DNA of 12,098 bases, from contig JACQAB010000133.1 in assembly GCA_016195205.1 (NCBI GenBank), forward strand, positions 1 through 12,098. Reading direction: 5' to 3'. Under the pieces are notes generated by a model. The model saw only the letters and a program-made list of their open reading frames with translations, had not been told where the DNA came from and did not search any database. Within the stretch, counting starts at the first letter, position 1, and each line of letters begins with the position of its first letter. Source of the DNA: Pseudomonadota bacterium. Its GTDB lineage: Bacteria; Pseudomonadota; Alphaproteobacteria; UBA9219; RGZA01. Below, in pieces: positions 1 to 7,361 of the stretch. The translations under genes and the position numbers were made by a program.

Positions 1-66
1 GCGTAACGTCAAACCGCCGCAGAAAACGCTGTTTCCCTTTGCCATGTGCAAAGCCGGCGTTGAAGG
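1..66. other. Upstream flank of rpsA, nothing assignable
   Basis: No complete gene or promoter can be called here. One frame is open from base 2 to a TGA at 68-70 and could be the tail of an upstream gene ending just before rpsA. It is only 22 codons and matches nothing I recognise. In many proteobacteria cmk precedes rpsA, but this short tail does not look like a Cmk C-terminus. The only clear element is the GAAGGA ribosome-binding site at 62-67. Confidence 0.4.
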
Positions 67-67
67 A
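62..67 (+). promoter_or_regulatory. Ribosome-binding site that sets the rpsA start
   Basis: GAAGGA lies 8 nt before the ATG at 76 but overlaps the alternative ATG at 67. Spacing therefore favours 76 as the real S1 start, removing three residues (MKI) from the longest reading. Confidence 0.7.
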
Positions 68-75
68 TGAAGATT

Positions 76-1986
76 ATGCCTCAGGCCGCACAGAAGATTA
101 ACGAATCCAAAGATAAAGAAAACAAGACTGCCAAAGAAGGCAAAGACGCCAAAGGCGGCGAACATAAGGGCCGGCGCGATGGCCGCGGCCCCCGTCACAA
201 AGGCAAGCATGGCCGTGATCGTAATCAGCCGCACCGTCCCAAAAAGCGCGCGATCACCATCACCCCGGACGAACAGGATTACACCCAATACCTGAAGGGC
301 GAGAAATTCGCCGATCTGTTGACCGAAACAATGGGCAACAAGAAAAGCCTGGAAGGCTCGGTCATCAAGGGCCGCGTTATTTCCGTGGGCGAAGACTTCG
401 TGCTGGTCGATGCCGGCCTAAAATCGGAAGGCCGCATTGCGATGAAGGAATTTGCCGCCACCGGCGCACCTGAAATCCGCATCGGCGACGAGGTCGACGT
501 GTTCGTCGACCGCATGGAAGACCGCAACGGCGAAGCCGTGCTGAGCCGCGAAAAAGCCAAACGCGAAGAAGCCTGGACCATGCTGGAAAAGTCGCATGCC
601 TCGCAAACCCGCGTTAGCGGCATCATTTTCGGCAAGGTCAAGGGCGGCTTCACGGTCGACCTGGCCGGCGCCGTGGCGTTCTTGCCCGGCAGCCAGGTGG
701 ATATCCGCCCGGTGAAAGACATCACCCCGCTGATGGGCACCCCGCAGCCGTTCCAGATTTTGAAAATGGACCGCATGCGCGGCAACATCGTGGTTTCGCG
801 CCGCGCCGTTCTGGAAGAAAGCCGCGCCGAAGCCCGCACCGAGCTGGTCGCCAATCTGAAGGAAGGCCAGGTGCTGCAGGGTGTGGTGAAGAACATTACC
901 GATTACGGCGCCTTTGTGGATCTGGGCGGCGTGGACGGCTTGCTGCATGTCACCGATATTTCGTGGAAGCGCATCAACCACCCGTCGGAGGCCTTGCAAA
1001 TCGGCCAAAGCGTGAAGGTGCAGGTCATCCGCTTCAACGCCGAAACCCAGCGTATCAGCCTGGGCATCAAGCAGCTTGAGGCCGATCCGTGGGAAGGCGT
1101 GGCGGCGAAGTACCCGTCGGGCACGCGCTTCAAGGGCAAGGTCACCAACATCACCGACTACGGCGCGTTCGTGGAACTGGAACCCGGCATTGAAGGCCTG
1201 GTGCATGTTTCCGAAATGTCGTGGACCAAGAAGAACCAGCATCCCAGCAAGATCGTCACGTCCGGCCAGGACATCGAAGTCCAGGTTCTGGATACCGATC
1301 TGGCCAAGCGCCGCATTAGCCTGGGCATCAAGCAGTGCCTAGATAATCCGTGGCAAACCTTTGCCGACAAGTACGAGGCGGGCACCGACCTGGAAGGCGA
1401 AATCCGCAACATCACCGAGTTTGGCCTGTTCGTGGCCCTGCCCGGCGATATCGACGGCATGATCCATGTCTCCGACATCTCGTGGGACAAAACCGGCGAA
1501 GAAGCCCTTACCGGCTATGCCAAGGGCCAGGTCATCAAGTTCAAGGTGCTGGAAAGCGATCCGGAAAAGGAACGCGTCAGCCTGGGCGTCAAGCAGCTTA
1601 CCGCCGACCCGTTCGAAAGCGTGTCATTGGGCGTGAAGAAGGGCGACGTGGTCACCTGCACCGTGTCGGCCATCACCGATGGCGGCATCGAGGTGACGCT
1701 GGGCGACAACCTGACCGGCTTCATCCGCAAGGGCGAGCTGTCACGTGACCGTTCGGAACAGCGTCCCGACCGCTTTGCCGTGAAGGAAAAGGTGGACGCC
1801 AAGATCACCCAGATCGACAAGGGCGCCCGCAAAATCACGCTGTCAATCAAGGCCCGCGAAGTCGACGAGGAAAAAGAGGCGATGGCCGAATATGGCTCAT
1901 CCGACAGCGGCGCGTCGCTGGGCGACATCCTTGGCGCGGCTCTGAAAAAGGGCAAGGATGAGAAGACAGAGAAAAGCGACGAGTAA
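76..1986 (+). CDS. rpsA: 30S ribosomal protein S1
   Basis: S1 binds mRNA on the 30S platform and helps unfold and load it for translation. Six S1/OB-fold repeats are visible. Counting from the ATG at 67, they lie at about 96-165, 182-248, 266-335, 352-423, 438-510 and 525-596. Repeats 3-5 are the most canonical, with NITDYGAFV and GLLHVTDISW-type cores and SLGIKQ ends; repeats 1-2 are the divergent, ribosome-anchoring type. The start at 76 is chosen because GAAGGA is correctly spaced from it and overlaps the ATG at 67. At about 636 residues it is longer than the usual 550-570. The excess is a Lys/Arg/Gly/His-rich N-terminal extension of about 60 residues, plus an acidic/lysine-rich tail after the last repeat. 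It converges on the higA-like gene with an 18-nt gap. Confidence 0.97.
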   Translation: MPQAAQKINESKDKENKTAKEGKDAKGGEHKGRRDGRGPRHKGKHGRDRNQPHRPKKRAITITPDEQDYTQYLKGEKFADLLTETMGNKKSLEGSVIKGRVISVGEDFVLVDAGLKSEGRIAMKEFAATGAPEIRIGDEVDVFVDRMEDRNGEAVLSREKAKREEAWTMLEKSHASQTRVSGIIFGKVKGGFTVDLAGAVAFLPGSQVDIRPVKDITPLMGTPQPFQILKMDRMRGNIVVSRRAVLEESRAEARTELVANLKEGQVLQGVVKNITDYGAFVDLGGVDGLLHVTDISWKRINHPSEALQIGQSVKVQVIRFNAETQRISLGIKQLEADPWEGVAAKYPSGTRFKGKVTNITDYGAFVELEPGIEGLVHVSEMSWTKKNQHPSKIVTSGQDIEVQVLDTDLAKRRISLGIKQCLDNPWQTFADKYEAGTDLEGEIRNITEFGLFVALPGDIDGMIHVSDISWDKTGEEALTGYAKGQVIKFKVLESDPEKERVSLGVKQLTADPFESVSLGVKKGDVVTCTVSAITDGGIEVTLGDNLTGFIRKGELSRDRSEQRPDRFAVKEKVDAKITQIDKGARKITLSIKAREVDEEKEAMAEYGSSDSGASLGDILGAALKKGKDEKTEKSDE

Positions 1987-1998
1987 TCCCCGCTTTTC
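1971..1998 (+). terminator. Weak hairpin over the rpsA stop codon
   Basis: GAAAAGCG (1971-1978) and CGCTTTTC (1991-1998) are perfect inverted repeats around a 12-nt loop that contains the rpsA stop. The next bases are AAAGTTTT. It may help end transcription between the convergent rpsA and higA-like genes. The stem is AT-rich and lacks a proper U-tract, so the call is tentative. Confidence 0.3.
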
Positions 1999-2004
1999 AA
2001 AGTT

Positions 2005-2316
2005 TTAAACTCTGCGCAGCTCGATCACTTCCTGAACAGCTGGAATGTGCTTCAGCTTCTTGTGGCCAGAAGCTTCCGCTTCTGCAAGGTCGTAATGCGT
2101 TTGCAGATTCATCCAGAACTCAGGGCCATTGCCGAAGAATTTGCCAAGCCGAAGGGCTGTATCGGCACTGATGGACCTTTCCCCCCGGACAATCTGGTTT
2201 AGACGGCTGCGCGGAATGCCCATGGCCTTGGCGGCGGCGTTGACCGACAGGCCAAAATCTTCCAGAAACTGCCGCTTCAGGATGCTTCCCGGCAGGGAAA
2301 AGTGTATTTTGGCCAT
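2005..2316 (-). CDS. higA: HigA-family XRE antitoxin/regulator, no toxin partner
   Basis: This is a 103-residue helix-turn-helix protein of the HigA (VapI-like) type, which neutralises the HigB RNase toxin and represses its own operon. Family hallmarks are the N-terminal LPGSILKRQFLEDFGLS, an HTH at about residues 22-45 (NAAAKAMGIPRSRLNQIV), and the RGERSISADTALRLGKFFG and PEFWMNLQ segments. The start at 2316 is preferred over a longer reading from 2364 because family members begin close to this point and a GAAGAG ribosome-binding site precedes it. HigB normally lies just upstream, here to the right. That space instead holds a palindromic repeat and a SET-domain gene, so this copy is an orphan. 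It may be a relic, a domesticated regulator, or an antitoxin acting on a toxin elsewhere. Confidence 0.88.
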   Translation of the reverse strand: MAKIHFSLPGSILKRQFLEDFGLSVNAAAKAMGIPRSRLNQIVRGERSISADTALRLGKFFGNGPEFWMNLQTHYDLAEAEASGHKKLKHIPAVQEVIELRRV

Positions 2317-2372
2317 TGTGGTCTCTTCGGAACTCTCCAACATCTTAAAGCAAAAACCTTTCAAATAGAATA

Positions 2373-2457
2373 GTCATGCCCGCGAAGGCGGGCATCCACG
2401 AAAGCCAAACAGACATGCCTGTGGCCTATCGTGGACTCCCGCCTTCGCGGGGGTGAC
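2373..2457. repeat. 85-nt fold-back palindromic repeat
   Basis: Two 29-nt arms (2373-2401 and 2429-2457) are inverted copies matching at 25 of 29 positions. Each arm also forms its own hairpin: ATGCCCGC/GCGGGCAT with a GAAG loop at 2376-2395, and CCCGC/GCGGG with a CTTC loop at 2438-2451. The central 27 nt hold a further small stem (ACAG/CTGT). Elements built on CGCGAAGGCGGG are common intergenic repeats in proteobacteria. Immediately right on the plus strand is a run of six T (2460-2465), so the right hairpin could also act as a rightward terminator, although no rightward gene ends directly before it. Confidence 0.8.
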
Positions 2458-2498
2458 GGTTTTTTGTTTGTGGATAGGCTTTGCTTAAACGGGAAACA

Positions 2499-2879
2499 CT
2501 ACTTCGGTTTCTTCCTCAAAAACCCCGCGCAGAACATGCGGTCGAAATCACGGTAATCGTTGGTAATTTCCTCGCCCTTGGCGATGTTCCGGCGCGCCAC
2601 CATAAAACCATCCCGATAAACTGTGTTCGCCTTGTCGGAGTGGTTGGTATAGCAATCGTGGTCGACGGTAAGCATGATTTCCCCGTTTATCTGATACCCG
2701 TAACGCCGGATGAAATCCTGCGCCGCTTTGGGCAGCTTTTTGAATTCTTTAGGCGAATAGGCGCGGTCAAAACCCTCGGCGAAGACCCAGATTTTTCCAC
2801 CTTTGGGGATAAACTCGCCGGCAAAAACGCCCAACCCGTGAATTTTGCTTTTATCCAGATAGGTTTTGACCAGAAGCAT
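2499..2879 (-). CDS. Stand-alone SET-domain protein (lysine methyltransferase fold)
   Basis: This is a 126-residue protein consisting almost wholly of a SET domain, the SAM-dependent protein-lysine methyltransferase fold. The three diagnostic motifs are present: GLGVFA at residues 15-20 (SAM-binding edge), NHSDKANT at 79-86 (the NHSxxPN-type motif forming the active-site knot), and GEEITNDY at 102-109 with the catalytic-type tyrosine. The start at 2879 is chosen because AAGGG sits about 7 nt upstream, whereas a reading from 2909 adds ten residues outside the domain. There is no signal peptide, membrane segment or extra substrate-recognition domain, so a cytoplasmic enzyme is expected. The substrate cannot be inferred. 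Palindromic repeats lie on both sides. Confidence 0.87.
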   Translation of the reverse strand: MLLVKTYLDKSKIHGLGVFAGEFIPKGGKIWVFAEGFDRAYSPKEFKKLPKAAQDFIRRYGYQINGEIMLTVDHDCYTNHSDKANTVYRDGFMVARRNIAKGEEITNDYRDFDRMFCAGFLRKKPK

Positions 2880-2901
2880 GTGCCGCCCTTTAAATGGAAG
2901 G

Positions 2902-2917
2902 CCCCGCACAGGCGGGG
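2902..2917. repeat. Short GC-rich palindrome upstream of the SET gene
   Basis: CCCCGC and GCGGGG are separated by an ACAG loop and followed by ATGACC. It resembles one arm of the repeat at 2373-2457 and is probably a solo copy of the same broad palindrome class. It lies 22 nt upstream of the SET-domain start, in its presumed 5' leader. Confidence 0.6.
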
Positions 2918-2972
2918 ATGACCTGTTTTATAAACCTCCCGGCTTAAGCGATGGTAAATGCACTAAAACCCC

Positions 2973-3000
2973 TTGCACCAGGGGGCCCATCCTCTACATT
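2973..3000 (+). promoter_or_regulatory. Possible promoter of the polyamine genes
   Basis: TTGCAC (2973-2978) and TACATT (2995-3000) are separated by 16 nt and resemble a sigma-70 promoter placed about 36 nt before the synthase start. A small hairpin (CCCCT/AGGGG, 2969-2984) overlaps the -35 region. Matches to consensus are modest. Confidence 0.33.
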
Positions 3001-3035
3001 ACTGCCACTGCGTAACGAACGTGAAGGAGCAAGCC

Positions 3036-4244
3036 ATGGATAGCATCGTCATTATCGGCGCCGGAGCCGCGGGCTCGGTCGTGGCTAAAAAAGCCGTCAT
3101 GAACCGTGGCGTGTTCAAAAAAATCCATTTGGCCTCGCGCACGCTTTCGAAATGCGAAAAGGTGCAGAAGGAAACCAACGGCGCCGTCAGCATTTCACAG
3201 GTGGATGCCGATGACAGCAAGCAGGTCATCAAGCTGATCGAAGCGCAGAAGCCCGACCTGGTCATCAACATGGCCCTGCCCTATCAGGACCTGGCGATCA
3301 TGGATGCGTGCCTCGCCACGCGCGTGCATTACCTCGACACCGCCAATTACGAACCGAAAGATGTGGCTAAGTTTGAATACCGCTGGCAGTGGGCGTATCA
3401 GGAACGCTTCCAGAAGGCCGGCATCATGGCCGTGCTGGGCTGCGGCTTCGATCCCGGAATGACCAATATTTACTGCGCCTATGCTCAGGAAAAGCTGTTC
3501 GATGAGATTAATTTCATCGATATCGTCGATTGCAACGCCGGCGACCATGGCAAGTCTTTCGCCACCAACTTCAACCCTGAAATCAACATCCGCGAAGTGA
3601 CCCAGCGCGGCAAATACTGGAAAGAAGGCAAGTGGATCGAGATTGACCCGCTAAGCATCTCCAAAATGATCGACTATCCTGGCGTGGGTCCGAAGAAGTC
3701 TTACCTCATCTATCACGAGGAAGAGGAATCCCTGGTGAAGAACATCAAGGGCCTGAAGCAAATCCGCTTCTGGATGACGTTCTCGGATAACTACATCAAG
3801 CACCTGGATGTGCTGCAAAGCGTGGGCATGACGCGCATTGACCCGATCATGTATAACGGCATGGAAATCATTCCCCTGCAGTTTCTGAAGGCGCTGTTGC
3901 CCGAGCCGTCGTCCTTGGCAGAAAACTACACCGGCAAAACCTCGATCGGGTGCATTTTCCAGGGCAAAAAGAACGGCAAGCCGGTTAGCTGTTTCATTTA
4001 CAATGTATGCGACCACGCCGAAACCAACCGCGAGGTCGGCGCGCAGGCCGTTTCCTACACCACCGGTGTTCCGGCCTTAACCGGCGCGATGATGATGCTG
4101 AAGGGCATCTGGAAGGGCCAGGGCGTGTTCAACGTAGAACAGCTTCCGCCCGTTCCGTTCCTTGAAGAAGTGGCCAAGCAGGGCCTGCCCTGGCATACGC
4201 AGCAGCTGGATTCCGGCGCGCAGCGCGATTTGCTGGCGGCATGA
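3036..4244 (+). CDS. Carboxynorspermidine/carboxyspermidine synthase (saccharopine dehydrogenase family)
   Basis: This 402-residue NAD(P)H-dependent enzyme is of the saccharopine dehydrogenase superfamily. Next to a carboxynorspermidine decarboxylase, it most likely condenses aspartate semialdehyde with 1,3-diaminopropane or putrescine to give carboxynorspermidine or carboxyspermidine. The N-terminus is a classic Rossmann dinucleotide site, IIGAGAAGSV at residues 6-15. Family motifs VHYLDTANYE (97-106) and GCGFDPGMTN (135-144) follow. The start at 3036 has a strong AAGGAG about 8 nt upstream; the longer reading from 2973 lacks such a site. Length matches the family (about 400). A lysine-pathway saccharopine enzyme is the alternative, but the neighbour argues for polyamine synthesis. 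Whether the amine is putrescine or diaminopropane cannot be told. Confidence 0.88.
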   Translation: MDSIVIIGAGAAGSVVAKKAVMNRGVFKKIHLASRTLSKCEKVQKETNGAVSISQVDADDSKQVIKLIEAQKPDLVINMALPYQDLAIMDACLATRVHYLDTANYEPKDVAKFEYRWQWAYQERFQKAGIMAVLGCGFDPGMTNIYCAYAQEKLFDEINFIDIVDCNAGDHGKSFATNFNPEINIREVTQRGKYWKEGKWIEIDPLSISKMIDYPGVGPKKSYLIYHEEEESLVKNIKGLKQIRFWMTFSDNYIKHLDVLQSVGMTRIDPIMYNGMEIIPLQFLKALLPEPSSLAENYTGKTSIGCIFQGKKNGKPVSCFIYNVCDHAETNREVGAQAVSYTTGVPALTGAMMMLKGIWKGQGVFNVEQLPPVPFLEEVAKQGLPWHTQQLDSGAQRDLLAA

Positions 4245-4250
4245 CAATAT

Positions 4251-4376
4251 TTCCCCTCCCCTTGAGGGAGGGGATAAAGGGGTGGGGTAAGGGGTTGCCA
4301 CCTGGCGTAAATGGTTGAGGGTTGAGCAATGTCACGCTCCACCTCACCCCTCGCCCCTCCCTCAGGGGGAGGGGAA
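4251..4376. repeat. 126-nt fold-back repeat between the two polyamine genes
   Basis: The left arm (4251-4288) and right arm (4341-4376) are near-perfect inverted copies of a motif beginning TTCCCCTCCCC and containing GAGGGAGGGG, around a 52-nt spacer. The arms are nearly all C/T or A/G, so an RNA copy would form one long stable hairpin. Similar C-rich fold-backs occur as dispersed non-autonomous intergenic repeats in alphaproteobacteria. No transposase or obvious target duplication is visible. It occupies most of the gap between the synthase and decarboxylase genes and could attenuate or stabilise their joint transcript. Confidence 0.82.
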
Positions 4377-4408
4377 TCCGATTTCGCCTGTTTAGATAGT
4401 TCGCTTAA

Positions 4409-5548
4409 ATGAATCCTCTCACTCTCCCTGTTTCGCGCACCCCCGCCTATGTCATCGACGTAGCGGCGCTGAAGAAAAACCTGCAAACCGCGGCGCGGAT
4501 AAAGAAAGAATCCGGCTGCAAGATTTTATTGGCGACCAAAGCCTTCGCTACTCCGGCCACCTTTCCGATCATGCGCGAGGTTCTGGACGGCACCACCGCC
4601 AGCGGCCTGTATGAAGCAAAGCTGGGCCGCGAGGAATTTGGCAAGGAAGTCCACGTATTCTCGCCCGCCTATAAAGAAGAAGAAATAAAAGAGTTTCTGG
4701 GCCTTGCTGACGACATTTATTTCAATTCTATCGCGCAGTTACGCCGCTTTCTTCCCACGGTAAAACAGGCAGGCAAAAAAACCGGCATCCGTTTCAATCC
4801 CGGCTATTCAAAAGCCACGGTGGGCGGCGCGCTTTATGATCCCTGCTCGCCCACCTCGCGTTTTGGCATTCTGCCGAAAGAACTGGACCAAGTGCCGTGG
4901 GACGACGTGCATATTCTTCACGCCCACGCGCTGTGCGAGGCGATGCATGACGGCTCGGTGGGGCTGATCGAGCATATCGGCAAAAACTTTGGCCCCTATA
5001 TTAAACGCGTGAAGGCCGTGAATTTCGGCGGCGGGCATTTCATCAACAAAAAAGGCTACGATGTCGATGCACTGATTAAGGCGATCAAGGAATTCCGCGC
5101 CGCCTATAACGTGGAAGTCATTCTGGAACCAGGCGGCGCGCTGGTTTATAACGCGGGCTATCTGGTGGCTACGGTGCTGGACATTCATCCGAACGAGAAA
5201 AACACCGCCATTCTTGATGCTTCGGCCACCTGCCACATGCCGGACTCCCTGCTTATTCCTTTCACCCCGCCGGTAATCGGCGCGGGTGAGCCGGGCGCGC
5301 ACCCGCATAACTATCTGCTGGGCGCGCGCACCTGCATGACGGGCGACGTGTTCGGTGAATATTCCTTCCCGCAGCCGCTGAAAGCGGGTGACCAGATCAT
5401 TTTCGGCGACGGGCTGCAATATAACCTGGTGCAGGCCACCACCTTTAACGGCACGCCCCTGCCCGATATCGTATTGCTTAACGAAAACGGGAAATGTGAA
5501 TTGGCGCGCGGGTTTGGGTATGAGGATTTCAGGAAACGGCTGGGCTAA
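4409..5548 (+). CDS. nspC: Carboxynorspermidine decarboxylase
   Basis: This is a 379-residue PLP enzyme of the fold-III (alanine racemase/ornithine decarboxylase) type, expected to decarboxylate carboxy(nor)spermidine to (nor)spermidine. K44 in ILLATKAFA is the PLP lysine. GGGH (207-210) and EPGG (240-243) are PLP-phosphate-loop positions. DASATCHMPD (270-279), C309 in TCMTGD and the C-terminal TTFNG are family marks. Length matches the family. No strong ribosome-binding site precedes 4409, but the N-terminus aligns with the family (TPAYVID) and the next Met is too far inside. Family members usually read EPGE and AHY where this one has EPGG and LQY, and HTLCEQ-like where this has HALCEAMHD. 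Substrate preference may therefore differ. It ends 8 nt before the convergent gene. Confidence 0.9.
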   Translation: MNPLTLPVSRTPAYVIDVAALKKNLQTAARIKKESGCKILLATKAFATPATFPIMREVLDGTTASGLYEAKLGREEFGKEVHVFSPAYKEEEIKEFLGLADDIYFNSIAQLRRFLPTVKQAGKKTGIRFNPGYSKATVGGALYDPCSPTSRFGILPKELDQVPWDDVHILHAHALCEAMHDGSVGLIEHIGKNFGPYIKRVKAVNFGGGHFINKKGYDVDALIKAIKEFRAAYNVEVILEPGGALVYNAGYLVATVLDIHPNEKNTAILDASATCHMPDSLLIPFTPPVIGAGEPGAHPHNYLLGARTCMTGDVFGEYSFPQPLKAGDQIIFGDGLQYNLVQATTFNGTPLPDIVLLNENGKCELARGFGYEDFRKRLG

Positions 5549-5549
5549 T

Positions 5550-5567
5550 GGCCTTCTTAAAAAGGCC
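5550..5567. terminator. Small palindrome between convergent genes
   Basis: GGCCTT (5550-5555) and AAGGCC (5562-5567) form a perfect 6-bp stem with a 6-nt loop, directly after the nspC stop. The loop carries the stop codon of the opposing gene. The position suits a bidirectional terminator, but no clear U-tract follows in either direction. Confidence 0.35.
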
Positions 5568-7152
5568 TGATCACAGGTGGGGGGCTTGTAAAAGGCGCTC
5601 CCCTTTGCGAAGGCGCCGGCCTTGGGAAAGGCGCCGGCCTTTCTAAAGGCCCTGGTCTTACCGTGGGCGGTGGGCGCGGTATCGGCTGATTGGAATGTGG
5701 CGCAGGCGATGTTTTTTTAGAAGCAGCGCCCGGCGTTCTTTCAGGAGTTGGCGGCGGTGTTTGTTCAGAGGGTGTGGGCTGAACAGAAGGCGCTGGTTGA
5801 GTGCTGGCGGCGGGCGGCTCAAGATAGAAATCGGCGCCGGCAAACAGATTATCGGTATAGGTCTCCATCGCTTGATCGCCGGCAATCGCGCCTTCCGCCC
5901 TGAGATCCCGCATGGTTTCGATAACCTTGGCCAAAAAAGGATTGGCGGGGTCCGCAATTTTCCTGGGGAACGCGCACTGCCCTTCCCGCTCAAGACATAA
6001 GGTCGTGTCGCGCAAGCTGTCCAATTTATCCGATAAAACCCAAGATAGGCCCTGGCTTTTTCCTTGCCGCATAAAAGCGTCCACTTCCCTTCTGGACAGG
6101 TTGTGCCTGCGCATGAAATCCCCGGCTTCCTTGATTTTCTGGGGATCTGCGGAAGGATCGTAAAGATTCTTCAGCACATCAATATCATTGAAGGCTATCC
6201 GGGTATTCATGCCATGAAGCTGCGTTATCCCGCGGCTGGCAAGGTATTTTCTCAATAATCCCGTTTTGTCGAAATTATAATTGATCCAATTGGGTGGCGC
6301 GTCAGGCGGTACGTCGTGCCTGGAAGGATGAAGGGCCGCGTTGTATGCCACCCTGAAAGCCGTGGCATCCGTCGCGGATGGAAGATCTCCTTTTTGGTGC
6401 ATCCGTTCTGCCGTTTTCTGGAAGAATGCGGAGAACGACTTATCCGTGGCTTTTTCCCAGAGGTCGGATTGAGCGCGCCACTGATCTATGCCGGCAAAAG
6501 GGATAAGGTGGTAATTATCAATGTAATTGTGACTTGCCGCGAGAAGGGTGTGCAAGGCACGGCTTCCCATGACCACAGCCTGAAACCGGTTGCCTTGCCT
6601 GAGATGAGGAAAAAATTCCGGATGTTGCCGATAAAATACCGCTTGGCCCATTTCAGCGCCGGCTTCGGAGTTCTGGTTCCTGTTGATAAGCGCAAAATGA
6701 CTTACTTCATGCGCCCCAATCAAAAGCCCCAGTTCGCTCAACTCGCCCTGGCTTAAAAGACCTTCTTTGATGTTTAATCCCGTGCGCTCTCTTTGAAGGG
6801 CAATCTCCAAACGAGACGGGAGCACAACAATTCCCCATGTACGAGTCTCCACCTTTCTGACCACCCTGCCATTTTCAATAATAAAGCTTTCACCAGGATG
6901 GCCGGATGCCATGAATCCGTCTTGCAACGAAAAGTATACGCTTCTAATATTTTCATGATCGGAATCAAAGTTACGAGGAATCCAACCTCGGATTTCTTCT
7001 ACGGATTGGTTTTGATCTTTAGGATGCCTTAGCTGGTGATAATCGTCCCAGGTAAGAAACATGAGGCGGCGACCGGAATGCTTTTGCAAAGCTTCCAGTT
7101 GCTGATGAGAATAAAAACGGAGGGCTGTGGCGCTTGCATAAAAATCAGCCAT
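5557..7152 (-). CDS. Putative HExxH zinc metallopeptidase with proline-rich tail
   Basis: I do not recognise this 531-residue protein as a named family. Residues 140-170 carry a helix with the zinc-protease signature HEVSH (148-152), in context GLLIGAHEVSHFALIN. Glutamates at 163 and 167 follow and could supply a third metal ligand. The part up to about residue 445 looks globular and mostly charged, with FxxWxDYHQL near the start. Residues 446-531 are a low-complexity Pro-rich tail with repeated RPAPF/RPAPS units, encoded by near-repeated DNA at about 5590-5650. There is no signal peptide or membrane helix, so export by a normal Sec route is not indicated. The ATG at 7152 follows an AGAGGG at slightly long spacing. 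It converges on nspC and diverges from the 7362 gene. The metalloprotease call rests on one motif. Confidence 0.6.
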   Translation of the reverse strand: MADFYASATALRFYSHQQLEALQKHSGRRLMFLTWDDYHQLRHPKDQNQSVEEIRGWIPRNFDSDHENIRSVYFSLQDGFMASGHPGESFIIENGRVVRKVETRTWGIVVLPSRLEIALQRERTGLNIKEGLLSQGELSELGLLIGAHEVSHFALINRNQNSEAGAEMGQAVFYRQHPEFFPHLRQGNRFQAVVMGSRALHTLLAASHNYIDNYHLIPFAGIDQWRAQSDLWEKATDKSFSAFFQKTAERMHQKGDLPSATDATAFRVAYNAALHPSRHDVPPDAPPNWINYNFDKTGLLRKYLASRGITQLHGMNTRIAFNDIDVLKNLYDPSADPQKIKEAGDFMRRHNLSRREVDAFMRQGKSQGLSWVLSDKLDSLRDTTLCLEREGQCAFPRKIADPANPFLAKVIETMRDLRAEGAIAGDQAMETYTDNLFAGADFYLEPPAASTQPAPSVQPTPSEQTPPPTPERTPGAASKKTSPAPHSNQPIPRPPPTVRPGPLERPAPFPRPAPSQRGAPFTSPPPVIRPF

Positions 7153-7361
7153 CGATATACATCCCTCTTGAAAACGCTGAATTATCGCAGGAAGCCGTTA
7201 TCAATGGTTTAATAAGAAAACCCCTGTAAATGCTTGATTATTATAAGGCAGCGTTGAAAGAACTCGGGTGGCGGCTAGCATGTCAAGAAATGGCCAAAGG
7301 GCCAAGGCTGGCGCCGCTACTTCTCTCGCCTCATTGAAGCAGAATTATTGAGAGAATAGTT
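7153..7361. promoter_or_regulatory. 209-nt divergent intergenic region
   Basis: This gap should contain promoters for both the leftward HExxH gene and the rightward 7362 gene. It is AT-rich at about 7195-7250. A short palindrome TGGCC/GGCCA with an AAAG loop lies at 7291-7304. I could not find a promoter in either direction with acceptable -35/-10 spacing. Confidence 0.4.

Noticed and set aside
418..1242. A 274-residue leftward reading frame inside rpsA
   Set aside because: It lies wholly antisense to conserved S1 domains and has the His/Ala/Gly-rich composition of a codon-bias shadow.
2373..2457. CRISPR array or insertion-sequence end
   Set aside because: There are only two inverted, not direct, arms, with no regular spacers and no transposase nearby.
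2469..2477. Single DnaA-box-like sequence (TGTGGATAG)
   Set aside because: It is an isolated 8-of-9 match with no partner boxes or AT-rich unwinding region.
2973..3035. A longer N-terminus for the carboxynorspermidine synthase
   Set aside because: The extra residues precede the Rossmann start, lack a ribosome-binding site and overlap the probable promoter; ATG 3036 has a strong AAGGAG.
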